Assembly: GCA_030737835.1 (NCBI GenBank)
Contig: CM060849.1
Coordinates: 20,444,074 to 20,508,073, forward strand
Length of the DNA stretch: 64,000 bases
Source: Acorus gramineus
Taxonomy: Eukaryota; Streptophyta; Magnoliopsida; Acorales; Acoraceae
Direction: 5' to 3'
The translations under genes were made by a program, and so were the position numbers. The notes below the pieces were generated by a model. The model was not told the DNA's origin, made no database searches, and was given only the letters and a program-made list of their open reading frames with translations. Position 1 is the stretch's first letter; each line of letters starts with the position of its first letter. Below, in pieces: positions 1 to 11,702 of this stretch.

Positions 1-1102
1 TCAATGAAATTTTTTTCATTTATTGCAAATAATAATATAGATCTGATTTCTTTAAAAAGAATATAATTATTTTTCAGCTCCTGCAATTAAAATATAACGG
101 TGACATATCACATCATCAGTAAATAATCTTTGTCTCTCTTAGAACAAGAAAGCCTACAAGCCAAAAAACCCAGGTTAGGGTTTGTAGTGGCAACTATTTT
201 TTTTATTGATAAAAATACTAATAAAAAATTGTTTAAGTAATAATGTAGATCCAATTTCTTTAAGAAGAAAAATAATTATTTTTCAACTCCTAACAAAAAA
301 TTCATTTATGATAATGTCAGAATTAATGCAGTTCCATGTATAATCTACACATCTTTTGAATGTTTTTAAGGTGTATATTTTTTTGTCATAAAATATTTAC
401 TTTCATAAAAATAAATTTTATATTCACATGAATTGTATAGATCAACAAAAAAAAAAAAAAAAAAAAAAATTACATATTGAATCTGATCAAACATATATAT
501 CTCGTTTGGTGACACTAGGATTTCATGACACTAGTTGTCAAGTAGGGCAAACGAAATTGATTGGAAACTTCAAGACATTGGAGAATCACAGAAGAATGGA
601 TTGATGGCAATCTTATTCTATCTTGTCAATATAATATCAATCAAAAAAATAAATATACACGTGTAAGGCCAGGGAAGGGTTGGTAGAAGAAAAAGACCAC
701 CAGTTATGGATGGGACCATATAAGAAAAGAAAATACAAACAACCAACCCATATCAAGGGAGGACCACTTGGTCTCCATCTCCATGTTTAGGTTTAGCATA
801 CCAAACTCCAATTGTTAACCCCAATTTTCAGTATACATGTATTTTAATTTTTTTAAAAAATAATATACCTCATACCTCATCTAATGAGGCACATGTATTT
901 ATAAAAAATGTAAATTTTTTTTTTAAAAGTATATTCTTTGTTAATACGAGCATATGCTCTATTAATTACTTAATTTTCTATCGACACATATAAGACTGGA
1001 ATTGAGACTGAAAACAGATCTGAGTGTAACAGCACTCTTTATATATGTATATGGATTGGAGAATAAGCCAAAGATGGGATGACTGGGTTGTTAATGTTGT
1101 GT
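1..1102. other. AT-rich intergenic DNA with a MITE-like copy
   Basis: No gene is supported here. The stretch holds a poly(A) run at about 447-469 and, at about 820-1046, a copy of dispersed family A. That family also occurs near 8120-8320, 14520-14775 (inverted) and 61843-62090. Family A copies carry a segment reading roughly gcatatgc...cgacgcatat and end in a stretch like gagtgtaacaacac. Confidence 0.5.
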
Positions 1103-1119
1103 GATCTCTGGGTTTTTAT

Positions 1120-1583
1120 TTTTTTTTAAATGGTAGATCAAAGCTACCTTGATTGCATTAATCGATAAACTTTGAGCTGAATGAGGTACAAGAAAGGGAA
1201 GAACTAAGCAACATAGATAAGGTAAATAAAAGAGAAAAAAACTCAGAATGCTTGCGTAGTTGAAGAGAATTCAACTCGCGCACGTATCCCTTCTACCACC
1301 ATCCTTATGCCATGATTCAAATGCCATCCCTCTTGATGTCCACCCTCTTAGCACCACCTAATACCTTGCCCCATTCACATGCGAGTCCGACGAAGGAATT
1401 CCATAAGTTCTCAAAATAAAACCGTTGCGCTTGGAATATGACTGCGTTGCGCGCAGTCCAAATGGCCCATAAGCCCGCCGGAATGAGGGCACGCCTAACT
1501 TCCGCCATTGCCGATCTGTCGCTGTGACCTGCAACATGGGATGCTGATCTCCAAACCTCCTAGATTGAATGCATCTCCAAGTT
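1120..1583 (-). mobile_element. 5'-truncated LINE (L1-like) 3' fragment, copy 1
   Basis: On the minus strand, 1508 to 1317 encodes a 63-residue fragment containing LWAIWTARNAVIF. This resembles the tail of plant L1-type reverse transcriptase ORFs, where a W-x-IW-x-x-R-N motif is typical. The minus-strand 3' end reads ggtagctttgatctacc followed by an A-rich tail ending near 1120. The fragment is flanked by near-identical direct repeats, gatctctgggtttttat at 1103-1119 and gatctctggtttttat at 1584-1599 (one base of length difference), which fit a target-site duplication. The copy is short, 5'-truncated and inactive. The 3' hairpin matches the LINE at 58797-60215, so both probably belong to one family. 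The protein match is weak alone, but the flanking repeats and tail make the call fairly firm. Confidence 0.78.
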
Positions 1584-1599
1584 GATCTCTGGTTTTTAT

Positions 1600-2917
1600 A
1601 TTCTGTATATGAAACTGTCTCCTAATTGCAAACCTATATGAAACTTTGGTTGTCTAAAAGTAAAAAATAAAAAATCTTCTTATGAGTATTACTTTATCTC
1701 CTGCAACAACAGCTGAAAAGGCCTCAACATGCAACAACACACAATCTTTTGTGTCAGAAACAGTTGGACACACCAAGGAGTCCTTCCTTGACCGTACGAT
1801 CTTTACTTAACCCTGCCCCTTGTACCTCTCAAAAAAAAAATAAAAAAAATAATTGTATGTTTACACATTTAACACCCACACAAAGTCAAGATTTAATTTT
1901 AGTACTAATAATTAAGTTAGAGTGACTAATATTTTGAACAATTTGATGGCTCAAATTGAATTTCAACAATGATAAATAAACAGTCATCTTAAATTTATTT
2001 TTATTTTTAAATTTTGCTTATGTTAACTCTTCCAATGTTCTTTCTCATGTTTGTCATATGCTACTGTTTTAAAATTCTATCATGTGTGTAGTTTAACTGT
2101 TTTATTACATGTTAACATGAAATATAGGGGGATAAATCTAGTTCTAGATATTTATAAGGGGACATTTATTTTATTTTGTTTTGTTTTCAATGTTTTTTTG
2201 TTGGTTGAGTGCCTTAACAGCCTTCGGTTATATCTAGGGGGTAATTGCATGGATACTACTATATAACCCAAAAATATATAAAAAGGTAACCGATTATTAT
2301 TCTTAATTATTAGTATTATTATATTGGTGTCATACGGCAAATGTCATAAGAAACCAGAATCACTCACAAACCCTGTAAAAATTCAAAATTTGAGATCCAT
2401 TTGAAACAAACACATGGCTGTATCTAAAGAGCTAATCATGTGTGAGATCCTTACCATGTTAGTTTTAAGACTTTTAGATGTCATTCTAACATTCAATATG
2501 CACACCATCAAATTAGAATCTAAAAAGATCATATCATAAAATAACTCTCAAAATCTCTGATTCCATCCATACTCCAACTTATGATCAGAACCATCCATTA
2601 CTTGTCCCTCTACAAAAACCATTGGAGTTCCATTATAACACAAACATATTATATGATGGTTGATGGATATATATACTAGGTATAACAGTCATGCAACAAA
2701 GAAACTGAAAATTACCACAGAACACTCAACAACTCAGCTCAATAGAACAGCAAGTCTCCTTAAAAAAAAAAGAAAATCTCTCAATCACTCACTAGTCTGT
2801 CATAACTGAGACAAACAAAACACTAACCAAAACATGTCTTCTTCAGAACAAGATCTGGCACAATTAAGAAAGAAAAAAAAAAAAAAACAGAAAGAGAGAC
2901 ACATCGAGCTTTCAAAA
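1600..2917. other. Intergenic / SPL8-like 3' flank, no gene seen
   Basis: AT-rich sequence with A- and T-runs. No coding similarity or obvious repeat boundary was recognised. The part adjacent to 2918 should hold the 3' UTR and polyadenylation region of the SPL8-like gene. Confidence 0.4.
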
Positions 2918-5026
2918 TCAAAGAAGATCGACCTCAAACATGGCCTGCCCGAGCTGGAGCAGATTCTGCAGCTCCTCCGGGTTGTGATTGGAAGCGGCAC
3001 CGCCCGAATTGGAGGCCTCTCTCGAGGAGAAGAGACTGTGGTGGTGAAAGTACATCCCCGATGAAGGCGAAGAATGCGTGGAAGGCGAGAATTGGGTCGT
3101 TGTTGCCGAGTCTTCGGATGCCAGCATGTGCCTCTGCTGGCCTCCAAGTGACAAATATTGGGTTGCCTTGTCTTGATTATGCTCTTGATATTGTTGGCCT
3201 TCTTCGGCGGCGTTGTTATTCGAAGATTCGCTTGTTTGACCACCTCCGCCGCCACTCGATAGCATTAGTGCTGAAAATGTTGAAGAGAGGGTAGAACAAG
3301 ATCAGGGTCTTGGATAAGATAATCTTATACACTCAGTCATTCCTGCAGTCATGGCCTACTATGCGCTATCAATTAGAAAAAATGTAAAGGCATATGCGTT
3401 CGATTTAATCCCAGTATATACATATTGGGATTGCAGCATAAGTGATGGCATGAAATGATTATCCCTAACATATTCTTAGAATTATAATAAACACTTGATA
3501 GATTAGTGTTCTCTTTAGTTAAGCAAGTACTGTTGTTTGAATTATTGGATGTGGATGAGTCGGAGGTGGTCGGCTGAGACTTTCTTCTCCGTCGGTTGTG
3601 GTCCGCCAAGCGCTTTCGGCAGCTCCTCTTTGATTCGTCGAACTCAGCCAGTACATGGAACCTAAACATGAGTAAAAAAAAATGCATGATTAGGGAAACT
3701 CATTTAGAGAAAAAACTATTACATGTTGTTGTTGTTGTATTAGAAGAAGAAACCAGTACACGAAGAACATATGATCTCACACTGAGAAACAACAGTCACT
3801 TACATGTGGTTCTAAAGAGTACCACCACCACCACTACCAGTAGTCAAGTGAATTCAAGACCCCCCACATTGAGAAATTGTTGGACTGACCCCCATTGATT
3901 TTACAGATCTGGGGAAGGATTTGTTAGGTTTTGGACAGAGCACGAAAACCGATGCAGGTTCACGGAAATCAAAGGGCCTCACCCCCAACATCCCCTCTAT
4001 TTCATTTTCCAAAGCATTTGATTCAAATTAAAAATTAAATTTTTTTTTTATTCCAAGTAGGGGAATCAGAGGGAGAACATGTAAAGAAACATTGGTTTTA
4101 AGTCATGCACATATTGTTGTGGGTGTTTCCACTGCACTGAAATCCTCGTCACTCCCCCTTTGACATGACAACAAATCAAAGACTTCACAAGCAAAATAAA
4201 TCAAGTAGCTTGAGAGAATCCCATTTAAAAAAAAAAAACATACAAAATTTTATAAAAGAAGCTCCTTTTCCAAGAAATCACTTCCAAAAGATCTTAGGAT
4301 GGAATATTTTATGAACAAAGGTTGATGAAAACCCTAAGTTTGTAAGCACCCAAACCTCCATTTCCAAACATGAATCAAAACAAAACAAAAAAATCAAATC
4401 TTTCTCACAGAGAGACATGTTTGTTCTGAAACAGACCTGCTACATTGTTGGCAGAACCTCTGCTGGAGACCACCAGCAATAACAGCAGTGGCCTTTGAAT
4501 GGAACCCACAGACCTTGTGCCTTCTGTGGTAGTGCTTCGCATTCGACAAGTCCACATTGCAACCCTCGGCTTGGCAGCGCGGGACAGCTTGACCGGCGCC
4601 GTATACCCCTCTGGACCTCCTGAACAGCCTGTCTATGGCGGCGACATCGCCGGCAGAGAAGTATGTCCTCCTCCCGAGGTTCAACCCAATCGACCCACAC
4701 TGATGGTAGTGGTGGTTGTGGTCTTCTTCACTCTTTATGATGCCTAGTGGAGGCAGAGAAGAGGTGGTGGTGATTTGGTGGTAGTCAGGGAGGAGTTGGG
4801 AGGGGTAGAGAGGGAGTGGTGGTTGGGGAGAGGTTAAGAAGTCATTGGTGGTGAAGAAGTGGTGGTGGTGAGAGGAGGAGGTGGTGGTGGTGGTGGTGGT
4901 GGGTGTTTCACAGTCAAGCCAGAGAGGCTTTTGAGAGGTGGTGCTCTGTTGATGATACTCAACAAAGGGGAACACCATGGAAGAAGGGACATAGGTTTCT
5001 GAAGGAGTACTACTTGAGTTGTTCAT
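2918..5026 (-). CDS. SPL8: SBP-box transcription factor, SPL8-like
   Basis: Encodes a squamosa-promoter-binding-protein-like (SPL) factor, a plant-specific nuclear protein that binds GTAC-core DNA through a two-zinc SBP domain. My model has three exons: 5026-4437, 3661-3531 and 3270-2918, with GT-AG introns and matching phases, giving 357 residues. The SBP domain spans about residues 150-224. Zinc ligands visible are C151, C156, C173 and H176 for site 1, and C192, C195, H199 and C211 for site 2, followed by a basic [13 protein letters not shown] nuclear signal. The first intron splits the Arg of CQQCSR, the conserved position in SPL genes. The segment just before the domain, [13 protein letters not shown], closely matches SPL8 proteins, which act in anther and reproductive development. 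Low-complexity Thr/Ser/His runs lie at 42-60. The reading frame stays open upstream to 5368, but that part is low-complexity, so the Met at 5026 was chosen. The second donor is uncertain (3531, or one about 39 nt downstream in the same phase). No miR156 site was seen in the coding exons. Confidence 0.9.
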
Positions 5027-5335
5027 CTTCTTGTTCTTCTTCTTCCCATCAAAAGAAAAGACTCTCAAAAGGGGGAAGTTGGTTTTGGAAAAGCTTTGTC
5101 TATGGTTTTTGTTGTTTTTGTTGTTGTTGTGTATATATATATATATATGCACACACAACACAACACTCACTACATATACACATTGGGTTCTTCTCTTTTT
5201 CAATGGTGGGTCATCTAGAGTGATAGAAAAGGTGAAGTAAAAGATGTTTTTTTTTTTTAAGTGGGTGTGGAGAGGGTCGAATTTTACATGCAGGGACAGT
5301 GGGAGCAGTGATGTCTCCGTCGGTGACAGCAGAGA

Positions 5336-5357
5336 CAGAGAGAGAGAGAGAGAGAGA
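5336..5357. repeat. GA/CT microsatellite in SPL8-like 5' leader
   Basis: An uninterrupted (GA)n run on the plus strand, CT-rich in the sense of the SPL8-like transcript, about 310 nt upstream of its start codon. CT-rich tracts are common in plant 5' leaders. A run of 13 G follows at 5402-5414. Confidence 0.85.
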
Positions 5358-5401
5358 CCTTTGAACAAACCAAAACGTTTGAAGGATGTCTGATTGGTTG
5401 T

Positions 5402-5414
5402 GGGGGGGGGGGGG
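5402..5414. repeat. Poly-G run (13 G)
   Basis: Thirteen consecutive G on the plus strand in the upstream region of the SPL8-like gene. Its length is likely to vary or be hard to sequence. Confidence 0.9.
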
Positions 5415-7974
5415 AAGAAGTAAATGAGTGATCTGTTGAGCTGGTTTGATTGCAGCCTTTGCTTTCCATTTTTTTTCTTCCTCTGAAACTGAAAAAGAAA
5501 TTATTATAAAAGAAAAATTGTTTTCAGAGATTTCTTTTTGCCACTTTTTTTTTTTTTTTTTTTTTGGCTTCCATATGATTCTGTCAGAGGGGGTAGTGAT
5601 CTTTGTACGATGTACAGTGTTCTGTGACCCCCCCAATCACCATCTCTCCATCTGTGTCTACAATAGTTTGAATAGTTGGTTGATTAGACACTTTTTACCG
5701 TATATCAATTGAAAATACAAATGTGTAAAAAAAAAAAAAAAATGTCCTTTTTATTTTAAACCCTCCATGAACCTTGTGAGTCCCCACCCCCCTTTGTATA
5801 AAGTGACTGACTGTTCATTTCATGGGTCCAGCAGATTTAGCTTGGCTAAGTTTTGAGAAACATATCTCATGTTCCACTCATAAGTGTTTGAAAGCCTTTT
5901 TTTTTGTGACAAAACAAAAACATGTGATGGGAGGGGAGATTTATTTTTTGTAGAATCAGAGATCAAACAAGTTGATCAGAACAATATCTTTGCCCATGGA
6001 CTTTGAATATATTTGTATGCAGTGAAGAGTGGTTGGTTATCATATATGCCTACACTGACCTGATGAGAAGATTCTTAAAGAAAAATTAAAACTTATCTTT
6101 TTAAACATTTTTTTTTTGGTGTAACTTTCTAAACGTGTTTTGTTGTCTTCAAGACAGGGATCATGCCAAAAAACAATGACTTGTGCTTTAAGAAAAACAG
6201 CTTATACTACCACTACTAATAGTGTTTTTTTTTGTATGATGTTAGAATCACTGGTTTCTTTAGTAGTTAAAGTATGGTTTGTCAAGGACTGATAATGATT
6301 GCTCACAATTGTCGTTGTTTGTTGTCTTGAGTATGTCAAGTAAAGAAAGATGCACTAATCAATCTCAATCATAATAAAATTCACTTCTCAAAAAATAAAA
6401 ATCACAGTAAAATAGAACGTTCTCCAAACAAAATTTTATATTTTGAATTATGCATTTAGTATCTTCATGATCTGGGTATTCATTTAATTTAGATGATTTA
6501 CCATATTCTTTGTTATTTTAAAAGTAACGCTAATTGTTTCTATTGTCTTCACATATAAAAGCTTTACAAAATATTTTTTCGTACCAGCGATCATGATACA
6601 TCTATAAAATGGTTTAACTATCTTCATTTTTGTATTGTACTTAATTATTTTTATCATCTAAGAATGTATACCAATGCAGAAAATTTACAGCACATGAACT
6701 TTGTAATGAGTACGAGTGTACAAATAAATAAGTTGTACCCATTACACTATTCCTCCCTTTATAGTACATAACTAGATACAGTGCATGCTACATTAAGGAC
6801 TTGTTTGCCACTTATAATTCAAATGTGAACGATTATGGTATGAAAGAATGTTGTGCTGTGAATCGACACCACTTGTAATACAATTATTTCTTTTACAATT
6901 CTTCTTTTCTTTTCCAACATGAATTCTTGAACTGTTCCCACTTCTACAATAAGAACATAAGGAGCTTGAGCCATTATATTGTCAGTAGGTTTATATAATA
7001 ACTGCAAAGACTATATATATATACATATACATAACTCAGACCTGTGACAGTGATCTTAGTTGATTATTGATAGTATCTGGACCCATGAACAGAAGATTAA
7101 ATTAGTGTTCTAAAGTTTCTTGTTTGAATCCCAAGTGAAATCTGGCACCTTGAACTCAGAAAACAAAGTGTGTCCAACTTGTGATATACTGCTGAGAAAA
7201 AGAAGGACTTTGTGATGTGATCGAGCTCTCTCTTTTGAGAGTCACTTTTTGCCCGATGAGGACATACGTGTCGTCCCAGGGGAGTCGATCATGTCATGCA
7301 TTGCAAACCAGGCAATTTTTTTTTTCCTGTAATGGTGTTCATGGTGTAATTGTACAAAAAAAAGAAAAAAAAAAGAAAAAGGTCTTTTCAAATAGTGGGT
7401 TCATGTGTAAAATTAATTATTTGTCGTTAGAGACATAAATAATAGTGTTTTAGTATGAATAAAAAACAAATTATTTTTGTTTTATTATGTTTTTAATTAT
7501 TTTTTTCAAAAACATATAATAATTAAATTTTTATTATTTAGGTCATTGATAAGTTATGAATAAATAATCATAAAAAAAAAATGATAGGACATTCATAAGT
7601 GATTTGATACGTGGATTTTTTTTATATCAGTTAAATAGATTAAATGAGATTACATGATTCTAAGAGATCTGAAGAACGAATACATACCGATACCAATTTA
7701 GGATCACCTGTTTTGACATATATAGGTGTATCCCCTCATTTCTTTAGAATCTATTAGGATTGAGAATTAAATTATTCTGAGATTTATAACTATTCTAGTA
7801 TACATGAATAATAAATATTTTTTTTTGTTTAGTTGTGTTTTTAATTATTCTCGTTGAAAAACATAATAATAAAGTTTTTGTAAAAGATTTATCAAAGATG
7901 AAAAAATGATTTGACATACGGACCGCCTGATTTATAAGACATGGTGACAATTGATTTGATAGTGGGGTACACAT
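5415..7974. other. SPL8-like upstream region, AT-rich, no gene
   Basis: Should contain the promoter of the minus-strand SPL8-like gene. No coding sequence is supported. A moderately GC-rich patch at 7215-7310 contains the imperfect hairpin-like string ctctctcttttgagag, but I could not assign it. The rest consists of A/T runs and fragments of dispersed repeats. Confidence 0.4.
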
Positions 7975-8740
7975 GGCCAACCCTGATTATAGGCCCGGTA
8001 GGCGACCGCCTAGGGCCCCTTCTTCAAAGAGGGCCCCCAAATCCAAGATTTTTTTTTATATTAAACTTTTGAAATTAAACTTAATAATAATTTTACATCC
8101 AGTCTATTTTGTAGCCCTAAATTCAATTTAAAAGTGTTTTGATTTTTTTTAAAATAGTATACATCATCTAATAAGGTACATGTTTTTACAATAAGTGAAG
8201 CATATACCTCTAATAAATAGCATATATGCATTGCTAAGGTCAGTATACGCTTTGATAATTTTTCATCGACGCATATGAGACTGGAATTGAGGCTGGAATA
8301 AAAACTATGTGTAACAACACTCTAAAATTAAATTTTTTTAAAAATAACTTGAATATGTCTTCCTATTTATTTTAAATTTAAATTTATAAGTTTTATTTGA
8401 AAATGTAATCTTTGTTGGCATCATTATGAAAAGTATTTTTTTTGTGATTTTTAAAAAATTTCATCTGTATCTTTATATATTTAATATATTTTTAGTATAC
8501 TCTATTTTATAGGGATTTATTTATTTTCTATAAAAGAAATGATCTTATTTTTGTGATTTTTTTTTCTTTTTAAAGAAGAACTCTGATGAATTTTTTTGCT
8601 TAATCATGATCTTTTATTACTAACATGATTAAAACATTTACTCAAAAATTTCAATATACATATATAGGACTCCATTTTATGAGCTGACCAAGGGCCCCAC
8701 CTAGATTTTCTTATCTCAGGGCCATATTCAAATGTGTTGA
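7975..8740. mobile_element. Possible old hAT-like element with inverted GGGCCC ends
   Basis: The left edge has a GC-rich block, taggcgaccgcctagggccc, at about 7990-8020. The right edge at about 8690-8725 contains the inverted counterpart, aagggccccacctag and cagggcc. The AT-rich interior has no ORF of note and includes a family A copy at about 8120-8320. The inverted-end arrangement and GGGCC-rich termini fit a decayed non-autonomous hAT element. The alignment is imperfect and no target duplication was found. Confidence 0.35.
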
Positions 8741-9289
8741 ATAACCTAGAATTACTTAATTCTAAGAGGTAACAGGAATAATTATATCACTTTATACCAG
8801 CTAATTCCAACATGCAGATTCTCATTCATTTCAACATTTCAAACACTTACTTTATCATTGTTCAACCTTATCCCAATTTATTAACCAAACACGGTCTCAA
8901 AAACAAAAACAAAAGAAAATCGAACTTATTCGCCTCTCTTCCATCCTATTCTTCATTCAGCTATCCAAACAGTGGAAACGGAGATCGAAAAAAAAAAAAA
9001 AAAAAAAACTGAAATATGGTGAGATGAGTACGTTGTTAATTGGAGTCCGAACCCAAAGGAGGTGTTCGTGCGAGGTCTGCAAGGTGTGAGGGGTCGAAAA
9101 AACAAGCTGTCTCTTGTACTAGCAGTAATAACAGGAGCAGATGTTTGTGTGGTTTTGGGAGCCACTGCATGCAATTTATTATCTGTACATTAATATTGAT
9201 ATATATGTATCCCCTTTTATCATTAGGGGTAATCAATTTAGACTTTGATATATTTATGTGGACATTATTTAAGTGGAGGATTTTCACAG
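8741..9289. other. Intergenic, no gene; one less AT-rich block
   Basis: Sequence at 9040-9175 is less AT-rich than its surroundings, with open frames on both strands, but none resembles a known protein. It could be a retroelement remnant. A poly(A) run lies at 8988-9008. Confidence 0.3.
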
Positions 9290-9545
9290 ACTTTGTAGAC
9301 TTTCACATACTTTTGTAAACTTTTACAAATTGTCTCTCATATACTTTTGCAGGCTTTCATAGACTTTCATATATTGACTCTCATGGATTTTTACAGACTT
9401 TTGCACACTTTCACAGACTGATTCTTATGGACTTTCATAGATTTTTCAAGCTTTCACATATTAATTCTGATGGAATTTCACAAACTTTTGTACACTTTCA
9501 TAAATAGATTTCTATTGATTCTGGTAGACTTTTGTAGATTTATTT
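9290..9545. repeat. Degenerate minisatellite of GACTTTCA / ACTTTTG units
   Basis: Short related units (gactttcatagactttca, acttttgcacactttcacag, tctcatggattttt) repeat imperfectly across about 250 bp. The higher-order period is roughly 60 bp. Copies differ by many substitutions, so the array is old. It encodes nothing recognisable. Confidence 0.75.
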
Positions 9546-10632
9546 TTATATTTTTAAAATAACAAATATTCTAATTTAACATGAATTATTTACACCCAAC
9601 ATAAAATATAATTTAATATAGTAAATATCGATCTTCAGGTATATGAAATGTGTACGGTTACAAAAAAAAAATCGTTTAAATTTATTAATGGGTAATTAAT
9701 TTAATTCATGATTTCAAATCATTTAAATTTATAATATTTACTCTTCAAATCATTTAAACATGTGAGTTGTAATTTTAGATGTTTTTACATGGTTTTTTTT
9801 TTCCATTTAATATAAATATGAGAATTCAAGATATTAATACCTTTTAAAAGCCAATAAGGGGCTTTGTAAAGTTATTTTTCTATGTAGATTCTTATCTAAA
9901 AGTCACTCTTTTTTTATATTAATGGATGTCATTCTATATTTTGTGCTTTCTTATATGCTGATTTATTTGTTGTGTTTGGGATTTGATGTGTTCCCATGAA
10001 GTTGAATGTGGGTTTTCTATCTTCACCTCTATAGTCAGTTTTTTTTTTCTTTATATTGTATTCTTTTAGAAACAATGCAACTCTGTGACCTAGCTACTTG
10101 TGGGTAATTTCATAATTAAGAGTTTGTTGTATCATAAGTATGTATAATGCACAGTAAAAATCAATGCAAGAACAATATGCTTTAGTTTGAAAAAGAAAAT
10201 AATGGTAGGTGATCTAGGTATATATTATATAATATACAATAATGAAATGATTTATTGCAACATAAGCAAATCCACTATTTTCAGATATTTATCAAACATA
10301 TGAGATGATATGAATATTTCATTCATCTATATATTCATTAAAAAAGATGATAAATAGAGAAAATATGAAAAAAAAACTATGAATAAAATATGAAAGACAT
10401 TAGATAACTATCATCCATAAAATAAAAGAATTTTGTTAGAAGAAAAAAAAGAAGATATTCACGATGCTATAATAAAAGTCCATGAGAATCCCACCCATTT
10501 GGGTGGGATTTTGAAATGATTTTTTCCTTTATATTTCTCTTTCTAAAGTCCACAAAAATCTATCACTTAAGAAAGTCTTTACAAATCCTGTTTAAATTGA
10601 ATAACACGTGACAAAATGTTTACTATGAGGAG
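9546..10632. other. AT-rich intergenic DNA, no feature seen
   Basis: Long A/T-rich tract without credible coding potential. It contains the palindrome cccacccatttgggtggg at about 10490-10506, probably the edge or hairpin of an unidentified repeat. Confidence 0.35.
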
Positions 10633-10822
10633 TCTCAATCAAATAATGATGAACTTTTTATCCACGAAAAATGTCTTAATCGAATAACGCTAGACTCTTT
10701 GTCCACGAAATAATGTCTCAATCGAATAACACTAGACTTTTTGTATATGAAATAATATCTTAATCGAATAACGATAGACTTTTTATCTATGAACTAATGT
10801 TCTAATTGAATAACTCAAAATT
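10633..10822. repeat. Tandem repeat, about 42-bp unit, 4.5 copies
   Basis: Units beginning tctcaatcgaataac or tcttaatcgaataac start at 10633, 10674, 10716, 10758 and 10800, so the period is 41-42 bp. The unit also contains tagactttttgt followed by tatgaaataat. The copies diverge by several bases, and the fifth is truncated. Confidence 0.88.
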
Positions 10823-11423
10823 TATAAATCCGTAGACATAGACTTTTTTGTACCCAAAAATCCTAATCACTAACCTATGTTATTTTTATTTTCTTTCGCA
10901 CCCACTGTAGCCGGTTTTTAAGTGAGAGGGAACACTAGATTGCGAGATAGATCTTGATTTGGTTGTCACCTCAGAAGGAATCAATCAGATCTTTTCTTTC
11001 TTTAGGGGTGGGGACATGCATGACCTTCAACTTCTCAACATTCATTGCAATTTTTTAAAAAAGAGTGCTGTTCCCTTCATTTTTTTATGAGAATAAAAAT
11101 TGAACAGTAGTTTTATTCATTATCCACGTTTTTTATATATATATACCCAATTTATCTAGAATCTTTACTCAAAAACTTATACTGGGTTAATTAAACAAGA
11201 AAAATTTTATTTTTTTGTTTCTCAATGAAAATAATAATAAAAAAAAACACAATGAAAATGATTTATTGCACTAGTATAATCATCTACACTGAAATTGTTA
11301 TCTATCATGCAAAAACTTATTATGCTACTCAAACGCGGCCAGAATCTAGTTCATTAAAACATAGTATTGAACCTGAATGAAATATATATCTTGTGGATGT
11401 AATTTGTGAATGTCTCAAAGGAG
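10823..11423. other. Intergenic, no gene seen
   Basis: AT-rich sequence with no coding similarity. No repeat boundary could be set. Confidence 0.3.
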
Positions 11424-11702
11424 TCTGGGTTCAATCAGGTCTAGGTATCATCAATATCATCAATATCAAACTTCACAATTTATTAATCGAACTACACATC
11501 CTATAAATCGAACAATACAATCAATTGTTGGGTACTGATGTCACTTTCTTATTGGATACTGATGATACTGACCAAATTCAGACATGTCAATAATTGACTG
11601 TGTAGTTCGATTCATAGGTTGTGTAATTCGATAAATAAGTTGTGCAGTTCGATACTAATTGTATTGATGGTACTCAAGTCTAACTAGATTTGGACCCATC
11701 TT
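11424..11702. mobile_element. MITE-like element, family G, copy 1
   Basis: The ends are imperfect inverted repeats: the left reads gggttcaatcaggtctaggtatcatcaatatc, and the reverse complement of the right reads gggtccaaatctagttag...accatcaatac (each written only in part). Inside, phrases such as aatcgaactacaca recur in inverted form. A related element sits at 48590-48818. No ORF is present. The structure fits a non-autonomous DNA transposon, but the superfamily was not determined. Confidence 0.65.

Noticed and set aside
5324-5343. A miR156-like complementary stretch in the SPL8-like leader
   Set aside because: My alignment to the canonical target gives about six mismatches, most from the GA repeat, and SPL8-class genes are not known miR156 targets.
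5027-5368. In-frame upstream extension of the SPL8-like reading frame by 114 codons
   Set aside because: The extension is low-complexity (Ser/Leu from the CT repeat, Lys and Asn runs) and unlike SPL N-termini. The Met at 5026 fits better.
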